Assembly: GCA_944474755.1 (NCBI GenBank)
Contig: OX104111.1
Coordinates: 112,908,545 to 112,972,544, forward strand
Direction: 5' to 3'
Source of the DNA: Limnoperna fortunei
Lineage: Eukaryota > Mollusca > Bivalvia > Mytilida > Modiolidae
DNA: 64,000 nucleotides
The notes under the pieces were generated by a model that saw only the letters and a list, made by a program, of their open reading frames with translations, made no database searches and was not told the origin of the DNA. A program made the translations under genes and the position numbers. Positions 26,753 to 64,000 of this stretch are shown here, piece after piece. Numbering within the stretch: the stretch's first letter is position 1; every line of letters begins with the position of its first letter.

Positions 26753-28156
26753 ACAATACGAAAAACCTGACCGCGGACCATAGTAGATAACGCGTTTAGA
26801 GAGTGTACCGATTGTTGCAAATGAAGACACGCTTTTGTAGATTTCGAAAAAGAGTAGGCTCTTTGTAGCCGCTACAAATGGCCAGATTTTCTCTCCTAAC
26901 CCACCAATTATTCCTTACTTTTCCAGTGGTAGACACAATTTTGATCTCTTTGGTCTATCCCTCTTAACCGTTGAATGATTGATTATTGAATTTGTTTACT
27001 CCAATCTTACTGAATAAAGCTAAAGTATCAATCAATCAATCAATCAATGAATCAATCAATCGATCGATCAATCCATCTCTAAATCATATCGTACATTATT
27101 CAACTCGTGCCGATCGATTGTATCTCAGATTTGTAAGCTTTATGAGTTCTGATATAAGTCGTTTATGCTTTACGCCTCTTTCAGAGAGTGTTTTTGTTAA
27201 TGCTTTAGATTTATACGTTCTGCCATTGGTTCAGCTCCGTTTCCACAGCTAATATGACTATAGTTTTCTCCCAACCATTAGTCGAGACAATGATTTATAT
27301 TGTTTAAGCATCAAATAATATAAATCTTCATGGCCGTAAGTAAGAAGGCAGTAAATTAGGCGGGGTTCTGGGGTGATCGCCTAGGCCCCCAGAAGCTAAC
27401 AGATTATTAAATGCTTTATCCTACAATTTCGGCGTGTCCTAGCTTTTTACTACGTTTGATAGATATCAAGATATCCTTCACATTGAATACACCATGTTAA
27501 AATTGTATTTTGTGACATCAAAAATGCTGTCCCTCCTATTACTCACATGCCGTAGTGGACTCTTACAATATTAAGGATGAAAATGCACAAAATGTTAGGT
27601 ACCTATAGTATCAAGTCTATATTAGTAGTAACAGCAGACTTCCGCTGGTAAGCTGTGACGGATAGCTATACGAAAAAACAAACAAATATGCGTTCTAGTC
27701 TGAAAACAAAGTGCGCGAAAACGAAATTGCATTTCTATTCTTTGTCTAAACATCCCACCTAAAGTTTCTGTTTGCTTAGATTTAAGGGAATTAACTCTTC
27801 TATTGAATGATTTAATTTGTTCAAAGTCCGGATGACAATCATATGAAGAGAAGAATACATCAAAGTTTGTGATAGCACTGCAGTCATTTGTCGAAGGTTT
27901 TCTAATATATTTATTTTTATTTTTTTAAATAATTTGTCACAACAAACGGAAAAATAATATTAAAAAAAAACACTTAAAATATTAACTCCGACCAATTAGA
28001 ATTCAATATCATTAAATAAAAAACAAATGAATTAAAATACAAAACATTATTAAAATACAGCCAAGTTATTATTAACAAATCATTTAAATTTTCGGACTAA
28101 CAGACCTTCGGACAATTGAAAGTTTGGACTAATAGATCTAAGTAGACATTAATTGT
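26753..28156. other. Inter-array DNA with a (CAAT)n microsatellite
   Basis: No gene recognised. A CAAT/CGAT tetranucleotide microsatellite lies at about 27,031-27,078. The rest is AT-rich unique-looking sequence. The 88-codon frame near 26,986-27,252 runs through the microsatellite and shows no protein features. Confidence 0.45.
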
Positions 28157-29525
28157 GACCAATAGTAGGCACTCCCTACTGACCAATAGCAGGTGCTCGC
28201 TAGTGACCAATAGTAGGTACTCCCTAGTGACCAATAGTAGTTACTCCCTAGTGACCAATAGTAGGTACTCCCTAGTGACCAATAGTAGGTACACCCTAGT
28301 GACCAATAGTAGGTACTCCCTAGTGACCAACAGTAGGTACTCCCTAGTGACCAATAGTAGGTGCTCCCTAGTGACCAATAGTAGGTACTCCCTAGTGACC
28401 AATAGTAAGTGCTCCCTAGTGACCAATAGTAGGTACACCCTAGTGACCAATAGTAGGTACACCCTAGTGACCAATAGTAGGTACTCCCTAGTGACCAATA
28501 GTAGGTACTCCCTAGTGACCAATAGTAGGTACACCCTAGTGACCAATAGTTGGTACTCCCTAGTGACCAATAGTAAGTACACCCTAGTGACCAATAGTAG
28601 GTACTCCCTAGTGACCAATAGTAGGTACACCCTAGTGACCAATAGTATGTACACCCTAGTGACCAATAGTAGGTACTCCCTAGTGACCAATAGTAGGTAC
28701 TCCATAGTGACCAATAGTAGGTACTCCCTAGTGACCAATAGTAGGTACTCCCTAGTGACCAACAGTAGGTACTCCCTAGTGACCAATAGTAGGTATTCCT
28801 TAGTGACCAATAGTAGATACTCCCTAGTGACCAATAGTAGGTACACCTTAGTGACCAATAGTAAGTACTCCTTAGTTACCAACAGTAGGTACTCCCTAGT
28901 GACCATAGTAGGTACACCCTAGTGACCAATAGTAGGTACACCCTAGTGACCAATAGTATGTACTCCCTAGTGACCAACAGTAGGTACTCCCTAGTGACCA
29001 ATAGTAGGTACTCCCTAGTGACCAATAGTAGGTGCTCCCTAGTGACCAATATAAGATGTTCCCTAGTGACCAATAATAGGTACACCCTAGTGACCAATAG
29101 TAGGTACTCCCTAGTGACCAATCCTTATGACCAATAGTAGGTACTCCCTAGTGACCAATAGTAGGTACTCCCTAGTGAGCAACAGTAGGTACTCCCTAGT
29201 GTTTGTTTGTTTGTTTGAATGGTGTTTTAACGCCACTTTCAGCAATTTTTCAGCTATATCATGGCGTCCAGTTTTTATTGGGGGAGGAAGCCGGAGTACC
29301 GGAGAGAACCCCCGACCTGCGGTAGGAAAACTGGCAATCCTTGTCAATTAAGATTGGAGTCGAGTACACCCTGCTTGCAGTGAGAATCGAACCCGCAATC
29401 TCAGTGTTGACAGACCACGTGATCAATAGTAGACGAACTACTTTAACCACTCGGCCACCGAGGCCCCCTACTCCCTAGTGACCAATAGTAGGTACTCCTT
29501 AGTGACCAATAGTAGGTACTCCCTA
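28157..29525. repeat. 24-bp tandem array (about 46 copies), split by a SINE
   Basis: The period is 24 bp, with core GTGACCAATAGTAGGTACTC plus CCTA. Alternating sites are TACTCC, TACACC and TGCTCC. A SINE sits at 29,202-29,468 and two further units follow it. Because 24 is divisible by three, the array is open on both strands. Confidence 0.95.
29202..29468 (-). mobile_element. tRNA-derived SINE inserted in the 24-bp array, with TSD
   Basis: A 267-bp full-length copy of the same family as the elements at 884 and 1,202. On the minus strand it has the tRNA-like head with A-box and B-box, the body, and a (CAAA)n tail. The target-site duplication is the 12-bp TACTCCCTAGTG at 29,190-29,201 and 29,469-29,480. 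It matches the 884-1,152 copy closely, so the two insertions look similar in age. Confidence 0.9.
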
Positions 29526-29579
29526 AATCACTCTGTTCCCGTTACCACATTCGGAATACAATTTGGAAGAGATCATCTG

Positions 29580-29805
29580 AGCCCAGTGCAGACACTCCTG
29601 ACATTTGGTCTCAGTGCAGCCACTTTTGAAATCTGGGCCCAGTGAAGCCACACTTGACGTCTGGGCCCAGTGCAGCCACACTTGGTGGGCCCAGTGCAGC
29701 ATACTTGACGTCTGGGCCCAGTGCAGCCACACTTGACATCTGGTCCCAGTGCAGCAACACTTTACATCTGGGACCAGTGCAGCCACACTTGACATCTATT
29801 ACCTT
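29580..29805. repeat. About 29-bp tandem repeat (8 copies)
   Basis: Units share CAGTGCAGCCACACTTGAC followed by TCTGGGCCC. Several are truncated or one base different. It lies about 150 bp upstream of the first coding exon of the PPxY-protein gene. Confidence 0.85.
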
Positions 29806-29956
29806 GTTGACAATAACCCATATATAACCGATCAACACTGTTTATAAATAAACTATGTTTAATCTTTATGTGTAAATTTAAAACATTGTTTCAAACAATA
29901 TCTAAAAAACGCATGACAAATTGAAAACAATTGTTCATTCAGGTGGAAAAATCAAA

Positions 29957-30005
29957 ATGGCCTATGAAAATGGAAATAATGTTCGGTTGTTATGTCTAGT
30001 GACTG
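29957..30005 (+). CDS. PPxY membrane protein, exon 1
   Basis: Starts at the ATG and encodes most of the predicted signal peptide. Ends with G before a GTAAGA donor (phase 1). Joining to exon 2 makes a Val codon and completes the hydrophobic core. Confidence 0.65.
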
Positions 30006-33000
30006 GTAAGACGATTTTTATATTTTGTTGTGTATTTACAAATATTCCTTTTCACTAATCAGGTACGTGTTAATTGTACTGCACAGAACATGCGACACAC
30101 GCCTGTAAATAGTCTAATAGTACTTCAGAATGGCAATAAAACTTAAAACAGTATAAAGGAAATTATACTGACAATAAAAGCGGGTATCCTAGAATTCATA
30201 TTCCAACCAGTATATAAACTGTTTGTACGTGTATATGATGTCTTGCCATTCAAACAATAAGTTTAAAAAAATCAGCAATTATCATGATACAAATACTGTT
30301 ATATATATATATTTACCTTGATATTTGTTAATAAAATATTTAACCCGATAAATAAAAAACTTGGCTTTTCTTTACAGTTTAAAATAGTTGAATTTATCAT
30401 TTCAGTTCTTGCTGTCTGTACGGTAGAAGGGGGTGGGGATGACAGCCGGGACGGCGGTGGGTAAGTCAAAATCTTATCTCTTTTGTGACAATATATTTAC
30501 TAACAGTGTCTATTAACTATTTATGTAATAATTGTAAATCAAACGTTGAATATGGCATGATATTGGTTGCAAAAATTCAATAATTTCATTTCTATTCATA
30601 TATTTTTTTCCTTTATATGATATATTTGTTTCCTTTATATGGTATATTTTTGCGTTTAAATACAATAATTTTCATTTATATTGGTAAAATTTTCCATTTA
30701 ATTGCATTATTTTCCATTCAATAGGTATATTTTTTCATTCATATGGTATAATTTTTCATTTATATTCTATATATTTCATTTATACGCAATACACTTTATT
30801 CAGTTGCTATAATTGTTCATTTATATCAAGGACAGTCTATACTAGTATAGATAGTCCCAGTTTTTATGCGATAGTTTTTTCATGTGCTATAATTGCATGA
30901 TGGGAAATAAATTTGACGTCACTGGGTCAAATTTGAAACGATGTTTGTGATTAAGTTTCAATTCGTGCAATTTCGGCTAAAAAGTCAAAGATATTCTGCG
31001 CCGAATGCAGTAAGACTAAGGTGGCATACTTATGTATCACAAACATGACATCGTTTCAAATTTTTACACAGTGTAAAATGTTACCAATGTAAATGAAAAT
31101 TATTGCATTTAAAAACAAAAATATACCATATTAATAAAAAAATAATACAATTTAAACATGAAAAATTGAAAATAAATGAAATTATTAAATTTTTGCAACC
31201 AATATCATGCCATAGATGAAGTAAAAAAATTGTGTAATGATTTTCTCCTTTCAGAGTAAGCACTGGCGTAATTGTTGCAGTTAGTATTGTTGGTTCTCTG
31301 ATTGCCCTGGTCACCATTCTACTCTGCTTCCATCAGTGCTGTACAAAACCTAAAAGTACGGTAAAACCACAGAGAATATCAGTCATTGAGCTGGTCCCAC
31401 CAAGTCGAGCTGTACAGAGCATCGGGATTGGTCAGAACACAGTCCCGCCCAGTCGAGTTGTACCGAGTATGTATTATCATATTATTCCAATTCCAATATT
31501 AACAACCGCAATATCGAACATTATTGTAATCTTTAAAACCTTTTACCGTTGCCTTGGTCAACACCATCACAGTTGAACAACAAACAGATCCAGCTGTATA
31601 TAGTTTTAACCTGTATATAGCTAATTTATATCTTTTTATTTGGAACCTGTTAAAGGATGGCGTCTTGATGTCTGTATGAGCCAGAGTCAATCAACACTCA
31701 ATATGAGTCCGACTCTTTAAAGAAGAAGAAGTTTGTTAATACATCATTCATTAAAAGATCCATTATCTTTGTATATACTTGTGATCATTTCTTTACTTTA
31801 CAATGCAGATTAGGAAACGGTAGTAATAGTGACACAACTTACACCTTTTTATCATGAACGCTTTTTCTGTTACACATCGCCAAAAGTGCCGACGGTTGTA
31901 TATCGTATCTGACTGGCTTCAACACAAATGATACGGGTCGGTTCTATGGTGTTAGTAAAGCAATGCGCTTCTTTACCATAGGTGGCATAGAAGCATTGCG
32001 CTTATTTAATGTAGTTTAGGAGTATATAACTATGATAAATACATAGGCGTAGCACCCAGAAAAATAGTGGTACGTTCGGTTAAGGGTCGACAACCCGTTT
32101 AAGTGAATGTTTAAATATAGATTGGGGTTTTCCATGTTCAATTATTTGTAACCTACCAACAAATTGCACTCGAGATCGTAACGGTTGCTGTTTTATATTG
32201 AAGTTATTTCTTTAAATTAGATTTATGTTCACAAATTAAAGAGTATATATAATGAAATTCTATCATTTTTTATTTCAATTTACAAAAAAATGGTACGGTT
32301 TTCCGTACCAGCTATTTAAAATGGTATGGTCCAAACCGTACCGACCGTAAAGCTTACGCCTATGAAATATATCCCAGGTGATGTGTACTAGATAAGAGAA
32401 GGTCATATAGAACAAAGGTCGCGGGAAATATATAACAGGTGATGTGTACTAGATAAGGGAAGATCATATAAAACAAAGGTCACGGGAACTATATCCCAGT
32501 GATGTGTACTAGATAAGGGAAGGTCATATAGAACAAAGGTCACGGGAACTATATCTCAGGTGATGCGTACCAGATAAGGGGAGGTCATATAGAACAAAGG
32601 TCACGGGAACTATATCCCATGTGATGTGTATTAGATAAGGGAAGGTCATATAGAACAAAGGATACGGGAACTATATCCCAGTGATGTGTACTAGATAAGG
32701 GAAGGTCATATAGAACAAAGAATACGGGAACTATATCACAGTGATGTGTATTAGATAAGGGAAGGTCATATAGAACAAAGGTCACGGGAACTATATCCCA
32801 GGTGATGTGTACTAGATAAGGGAAGGTCATATAGAACAAAGGTCACGGGAACTATATCCCAGGTGATGTGTACTAGAAAAGGGAAGGTCATATAGAACAA
32901 AGTTCACGGCAACTATATCCCAGGTGATGTGTATTAGATAAGGGAAGGTCATATAGAACAAAGGTCACGGTAATATATAACAGGTGTTGTGTACTAGATA

Positions 33001-34009
33001 AGGTAAGGTCAAAGGATACGGGAACTTTCGTGTTATATCTTGTGGCTTACTATATTTGTTTAGTGAATATTAGTATTGTCGTTGTTGGGTCATTATAATT
33101 CATTAGCAGATACCTTATAGAGTAACTCGACGGACCTTGTCTAATTTTAGGAAGGCAATGCTCACTCGTCCGGAGCACCTTAGTGCACCCATGGATTTTA
33201 TTGGGTTAAGCGGGTTACTAGTTTTTTTTAATCTTGTTTCGTGTTGTGTATGTTTACCATATATAGTTTGTATCATGAGTTAGTAAGTAAAACAGTTGTT
33301 TTGGCGTTGACGTTAATATCGACTGATACACTGAGGTAAGCATGTAAAGGATAGACAGCACGCTGGAGCCGGTTGGTGAAACATAATAGGGCAAGACAAA
33401 ACTGGTGGCAGCGGTGGGATTCATAAATATTGTATCATAAAGTGTTAGGTAAAACATTCGTATTAGCATTTACCTCGAGATATTATTTAAACTGATAGAC
33501 TCATATGAGTATGATCAGTTAAAGGAAAGACAGCACTATAAGACCGCTTAGTGAAACATAATAAGGCAAGATGCGTTACACACACAAACATATATGAAAG
33601 CTTTTAAACTCGGTTACAATTTTCTGTAAAACTCACGTTTAACGTTTCCTAAACAGTTTGTCATTACTTAAATTAATTTGTTGCAGCGGCGCCACCTATG
33701 AATAAATCTACTTTGTTTCCTGTTCACCCTCCTCCTTACAGTCTGTACGAAGATAATTACGGAACACCCATGGACCCGCTTATCGTCCACCAACCGCGTG
33801 ATCCGTTCAGCAGACGACAAGATTACGGAACACCAATAGACCCGCTTATCGTCCACCAACCGCATGATCCGTTCAGCAGACGACAAGGGCCGTCATTGGC
33901 AGTTCCGACTCATTTCGACAGAGACCCACACTCAGTAATACCTTATACACGAAATTTCAGTGAAAACAGACCTTCAACGTCTAGTGCGCCGCCGCCATAT
34001 AAAGGCTAA
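29957..34009 (+). CDS. Single-pass membrane protein with PPxY cytoplasmic tail (4 exons)
   Basis: Assembled by eye from four exons: 29,957-30,005, 30,406-30,460, 31,255-31,466 and 33,687-34,009 (639 nt, 212 residues plus stop). Every intron is GT/AG and phases match (1, 2, 1). Residues 1 to about 24 look like a signal peptide (RLLCLVTVLAVC). A very short Gly/Asp-rich ectodomain follows, then a transmembrane helix near 38-60 and a Cys pair (CC) just inside. The tail has two VPPSR copies, a PPPY motif at 120-123, two tandem 22-residue repeats (129-150 and 151-172) and a second PPPY at 207-210, almost at the C-terminus. PPxY motifs bind WW domains, for example NEDD4-type ubiquitin ligases. The plan is like Shisa/CYYR1/VOPP1-type adaptors but lacks their Cys-rich ectodomain, so I give no family name. 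Trafficking or ubiquitin-ligase recruitment is an inference. A TATA-like TATAAATA lies about 110 bp upstream. A possible ATTAAA polyadenylation signal is at 34,299. Confidence 0.75.
30406..30460 (+). CDS. PPxY membrane protein, exon 2
   Basis: Preceded by the acceptor TTTATCATTTCAG and followed by GTAAGT. Encodes the end of the signal peptide and a Gly/Asp-rich stretch that forms nearly the whole ectodomain. Ends in phase 2. Confidence 0.7.
30553..31212. mobile_element. 660-bp foldback (MITE-like) element with TA target duplication
   Basis: The ends are long terminal inverted repeats beginning TGGCATGATATTGGTTGC. The right end at 31,212 is its complement, and the inverted similarity continues inward for about 150 bp or more with AT-rich TATGGTATATTTTT motifs. 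A second, inner inverted pair reads TTGAAACGATG near 30,932 and CATCGTTTCAA near 31,047. TA dinucleotides flank both ends (30,551-30,552 and 31,213-31,214), as for Tc1/mariner-mobilised MITEs. It has no coding capacity. It lies in intron 2 of the PPxY gene, just before exon 3. Confidence 0.75.
31255..31466 (+). CDS. PPxY membrane protein, exon 3 (transmembrane)
   Basis: Acceptor TTTTCTCCTTTCAG, donor GTATGT. Encodes the transmembrane helix (VIVAVSIVGSLIALVTILLC), the juxtamembrane CC, and the first part of the tail with two VPPSR motifs. The acceptor lies only 42 nt beyond the end of a 660-bp foldback element. Confidence 0.78.
32042..32366. mobile_element. Possible short MITE with CATAGGCGTA ends
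   Basis: The left end reads CATAGGCGTAGC and the right end is its near-complement, GCTTACGCCTATG. Near the right end GGTACGGTTTTCCGTACC forms a hairpin. About 320 bp, non-coding, in intron 3 of the PPxY gene. The inverted ends are short, so this is tentative. Confidence 0.45.
32367..33030. repeat. About 61-bp tandem array (11 copies)
   Basis: Units contain GTGATGTGTACTAGATAAGG, AGGTCATATAGAACAAAGG and ACGGGAACTATATCCCAG. The spacing is 60-62 bp. It lies in intron 3 of the PPxY gene. Confidence 0.9.
33315..33575. repeat. Diverged direct duplication, about 170-bp spacing
   Basis: Two related segments share GACAGCAC and then GTGAAACATAATARGGCAAGA, one near 33,351-33,396 and one near 33,523-33,573. 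The intervening sequence is poorly conserved. It lies in intron 3 of the PPxY gene. Confidence 0.45.
33687..34009 (+). CDS. PPxY membrane protein, exon 4 (tail)
   Basis: Acceptor TTAATTTGTTGCAG. Encodes the cytoplasmic tail with both PPPY motifs and the two 22-residue repeats, which are also near-identical 66-bp repeats in DNA. Stop TAA at 34,007-34,009. Confidence 0.8.
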
Positions 34010-34424
34010 TGGAACTGTACCTCCGCCATTGACATATACCATCTTATACCTCCGGTCAGGTTAAGGAATGTAGTGGATATTTATTTTCAGTGTTAATTAA
34101 CTATATCTCCGCCATATTCAGACTTTTGATATCTTGAAACAGTCTAGCTTCTTGCACCCTACTGTTCATAAAAGTTTACAAATATTTTAAATACAACGGA
34201 CAGTTGTTCAGTCTTTTTACCGCCGAGAAAAACTCCTCATGACCATGTTAGAATGGAAGATGAATGCAGCAGAAACAATGCCAAAATTACAATGAATCAT
34301 TAAATTAATAGTTGTCTTGTATAACACCAATCTGGTCATATATTATTTTAAGCATCCATACTGTCAGTGATACAGGAAATGTGTCCCTTTTTCACTGGAC
34401 AAATTGCTCTTAATGAATGGGGAT

Positions 34425-34666
34425 AACAAAGTCTATACTGGACAAAGGGGCACATCAAGGTCTATACTCGACAAAGGTGTATAACAAGATCTATCATGGA
34501 CAAAGGGGCATAACAAGGTCTTTACTGAACAAAGGGGCATAACATGGTGTATATTGGACAAAGGGGCATAACATGGTGTATACTGGACAAAGGGGGATAA
34601 CAAGGTGTATACTGGACAAAGGGGCATAACATGGTCTATACTGGACAAAGGGGGATAACAAGGTGT
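34425..34666. repeat. 29-bp tandem array (8 copies)
   Basis: Units share GGACAAAGGGGCATAACAAG then GTCTATACT, with variants CATGGTGTA and GGGGGATAAC. The right edge abuts a SINE fragment. Confidence 0.88.
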
Positions 34667-34735
34667 TGACTTAGTGTTGACAGACCATGTGATCAATAGT
34701 AGACAAACTACCTTAACCACCCTGCCACCGAGGCC
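34667..34735 (-). mobile_element. SINE head fragment
   Basis: On the minus strand it reads GGCCTCGGTGGC and then TTAAGGTAGTTTGTCTACTA, as in the tRNA-like head of the full-length SINEs. Body and tail are missing because the 29-bp array cuts in. Confidence 0.7.
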
Positions 34736-34739
34736 CTAT

Positions 34740-36342
34740 AAACTGTTTAGTGATAAACATTCACATACTTCACATAACATACGGCTTCAACGTTTTTTCC
34801 AGTTTCTTAGTATAAGGCATTTTAACATTTTTACATACATCCTATGTTAAACTAAGACCTGAAGTGGCAGCCATTTTGAATTTCAGATTTGCATAAAAAT
34901 ATATACTTTTTAGGCGCATGCAAAAACTTTTTCTTATCAGTTTTATTTCAATTGGTTTTAGAGGAGACGCCTTTTACACTTTTTTCACAGAAGGTCATAT
35001 CTTTAAGTCTAGCAGTGGTGACCACAACACTGAATAATTGAATGAGGTTAATTGTTATTTTTTAGAATAACAAACAACTCAAGTATCAATAAAAATTCAT
35101 TTATTACAATAACATTCTCAAACATTGTAAATAAGTACCAGTAGGTAATAAATATATGGACGGAATGTACAACAGTATGACAATGTACAAAAGTATGGAA
35201 TGTAAAAATGCACATGATTCTGACATGAGGAGAATGTCCTCAGTGAACAGGAAGTAAAATATTCTGTAAGTTTTTTGTCGAGTTTTGAAAAATGTTCTGA
35301 TTTGCATAACAGTTTGCAGTATGAATATACATAACATGTCAATCAAATAACTTCAAAAGGTTGACTTAAATGCTTAACATACAAGGATGATCAAATAAGA
35401 TGACCTGTGAATGATATTTTGTTATGATGATTATAACAGTTGGAATTATCTGATAATCTTTTTTACAATGGAAATTACAACTCACAATATTGTTAGATTG
35501 AATAAATATATTTATTTTTTAAACAGATAATGATGTTCTGTCGTTGAAAGTAGTTGTCCTCTACACAGACAAATAAAATAACAATATTTAGTTCAAAACA
35601 TTTTGTTTGTCTTAAATGTCCATTAAAAGCAGATAATATGGAGAAGCATTGCCAAAATGCGAGCACAGAAAATATATTCCTTTATTATTTATATAAATTC
35701 CAGTGGTCACGTGACGTCTTTTTTTGTAATGGTGACGTCACATGAAATGTCAAATGAAATGTCAAATGTCAAATCAGTTTTTAAAGATCGATTTAGAGAT
35801 TGCAAAAAAATAGTATGAAATTTTTGTTGTTATTTTTATATATAACATTTATTTTTTATTGATGTCAACTTTATTTTTAAGTCTTTCTTTAATATTAATT
35901 TAAGTGCTCTTCTCCATTCACTTTGTTACAGTTTTTTGACGATATCGATTTCTGGACAAAAAAAAATCAATATAAGCATTAAGCAGATTTTGATCATGTG
36001 ATTTCATTTTGATCACGTGACACATAATTGCCGTAGAGCTCACCGCTCTTCTCGGGCAGCAAAGCTGCCCGCTGCGAGCTGTGCTCGCTATAACAACCTG
36101 AAATCCTAACCATGTTTTAACATAATTTAATCCAGTATTGAATGATTTATCACAAATGTTGCCTGTTTAAATGTTACTCTGAGGTATTCACATTTTATTT
36201 ATAAAGAACAAGTCATGTTTTTCCAGCCTTTTTGTACTTCAGACTATTGTATCACATGATGAGCTTTAATCCTGTTGTTTATGTCATAAACAAGTATCCA
36301 ACACATCAATGAAGTCACCAGTTAATTTTATTTATCGACAGC
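34740..36342. other. Intergenic region between convergent PPxY gene and ZMYND10
   Basis: No exon recognised. AT-rich, with a run of AAATGTCAAATG repeats near 35,745-35,780. A perfect 8-bp-stem hairpin, CGGGCAGC / GCTGCCCG, lies at 36,053-36,071 inside a GC-rich patch, which probably belongs to a dispersed repeat. Confidence 0.4.
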
Positions 36343-36348
36343 TTTATT
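36343..36348 (-). terminator. Candidate polyadenylation signal of ZMYND10
   Basis: AATAAA on the minus strand about 520 nt after the ZMYND10 stop codon. A second AATAAA lies about 15 nt further on. It is the first canonical hexamer I noticed downstream. Its use is inferred. Confidence 0.3.
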
Positions 36349-36865
36349 AAACAAATGTATTGCTAATTAATGATATAAATTAAATATATTGTTTTACTTT
36401 GAGTCAATGTTAACAGTTTTGAGAAAAAAAAGTTAGATACTCAAATAGTATTTCCGATGTTTGCCGAAGATTACTAAGGTCTTGAAAAAAAATGGACACA
36501 CGGTGCACAAAATGTGATCACGTGATCAATTGTGGTCTAGATACCTTAATATTAGATAAAATATGTCATTAGAATCCTATTAAGTTTAGTATCACTTGAA
36601 ATATATACAATATTTTCAACACATTATTTTTTTTAAAGCAATAACAAAATACATAAAAACAATGCCTCCAATGATTGTTCATAAAAAGTCACCTAACGTA
36701 CATCTAACATGTAATCATGTCATAAAAAACCTGCAAAATTTATGACAATAAAGTCATCTATTAAAAATCATTTTGAGTCTTAAGAATCAGAGTCTAATTC
36801 TGCAGGAAACTGTTCAAGCATAGCTCCTTAAGTCAATTAATTACTGTATATATATATATATATGG

Positions 36866-64000
<27,135 letters not shown>

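Noticed and set aside
19332..26830. Multiple overlapping open frames on both strands with 14-residue repeats
   Set aside because: They are products of the 42-bp satellite. Several frames are open at once in the same DNA, which real repeat proteins do not show.
26986..27252. 88-codon open frame with INQSINES-type repeats
   Set aside because: It runs through a (CAAT)n microsatellite and has no recognisable domain or exon boundaries.

Overview
This is a window of animal nuclear DNA, most likely from a mollusc and probably a bivalve. It is AT-rich. It has spliced genes with GT/AG introns, tRNA-derived SINEs with a CAAACAAAC-type tail, a 5'-truncated LINE, MITE-like foldbacks and a hAT-type transposon relic. 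Roughly two thirds of it (my estimate from array boundaries) is minisatellite or satellite tandem repeat, with periods of 24 to 84 bp. There are no bacterial, phage or CRISPR features. The many long open frames inside the arrays are artefacts of periods divisible by three.

Layout. 1-840: nothing recognised. 845-8727: a 58-bp array holding two oppositely oriented SINEs at its left edge. 8.8-10.4 kb: transposon debris, including a possible Tc1-like remnant and a LINE 3' end. 10.7-14.96 kb: a 40-bp array. 15,587-16,678 (-): an intronless rhodopsin-class GPCR gene. 17.25-26.75 kb: 28-, 30- and 42-bp arrays, the last split by a retroposon-like insertion. 28.16-29.8 kb: 24- and 29-bp arrays, the former split by a SINE with a clear target-site duplication. 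29,957-34,009 (+): a four-exon gene that I assembled by eye. It encodes a 212-residue single-pass membrane protein with a short ectodomain and a cytoplasmic tail carrying two PPPY motifs. Its introns hold foldback elements and a 61-bp array.

36,866-64,000 (-): the C-terminal half of ZMYND10 (a dynein axonemal assembly factor), spread over seven small exons. In-frame splice phases, homology through the C-terminal region and a complete MYND zinc finger identify it. Its introns are filled with arrays of 40/43, 33, 54 and 51 bp, plus a decayed hAT element.

Main observation. At three ZMYND10 exon boundaries the adjacent tandem repeat is a copy of the exon-intron junction itself. The 54-bp unit (about 109 copies) is the last 21 nt of an intron plus the first 33 nt of the following exon, with the acceptor AG and an in-frame stop mutated away. 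A 37-bp repeat copies the donor end of the first MYND exon. An 84-bp repeat at the window edge copies the donor end of an upstream exon. This points to exon-intron junctions acting repeatedly as seeds for satellite growth within one gene. The genes in the window have no evident shared pathway.
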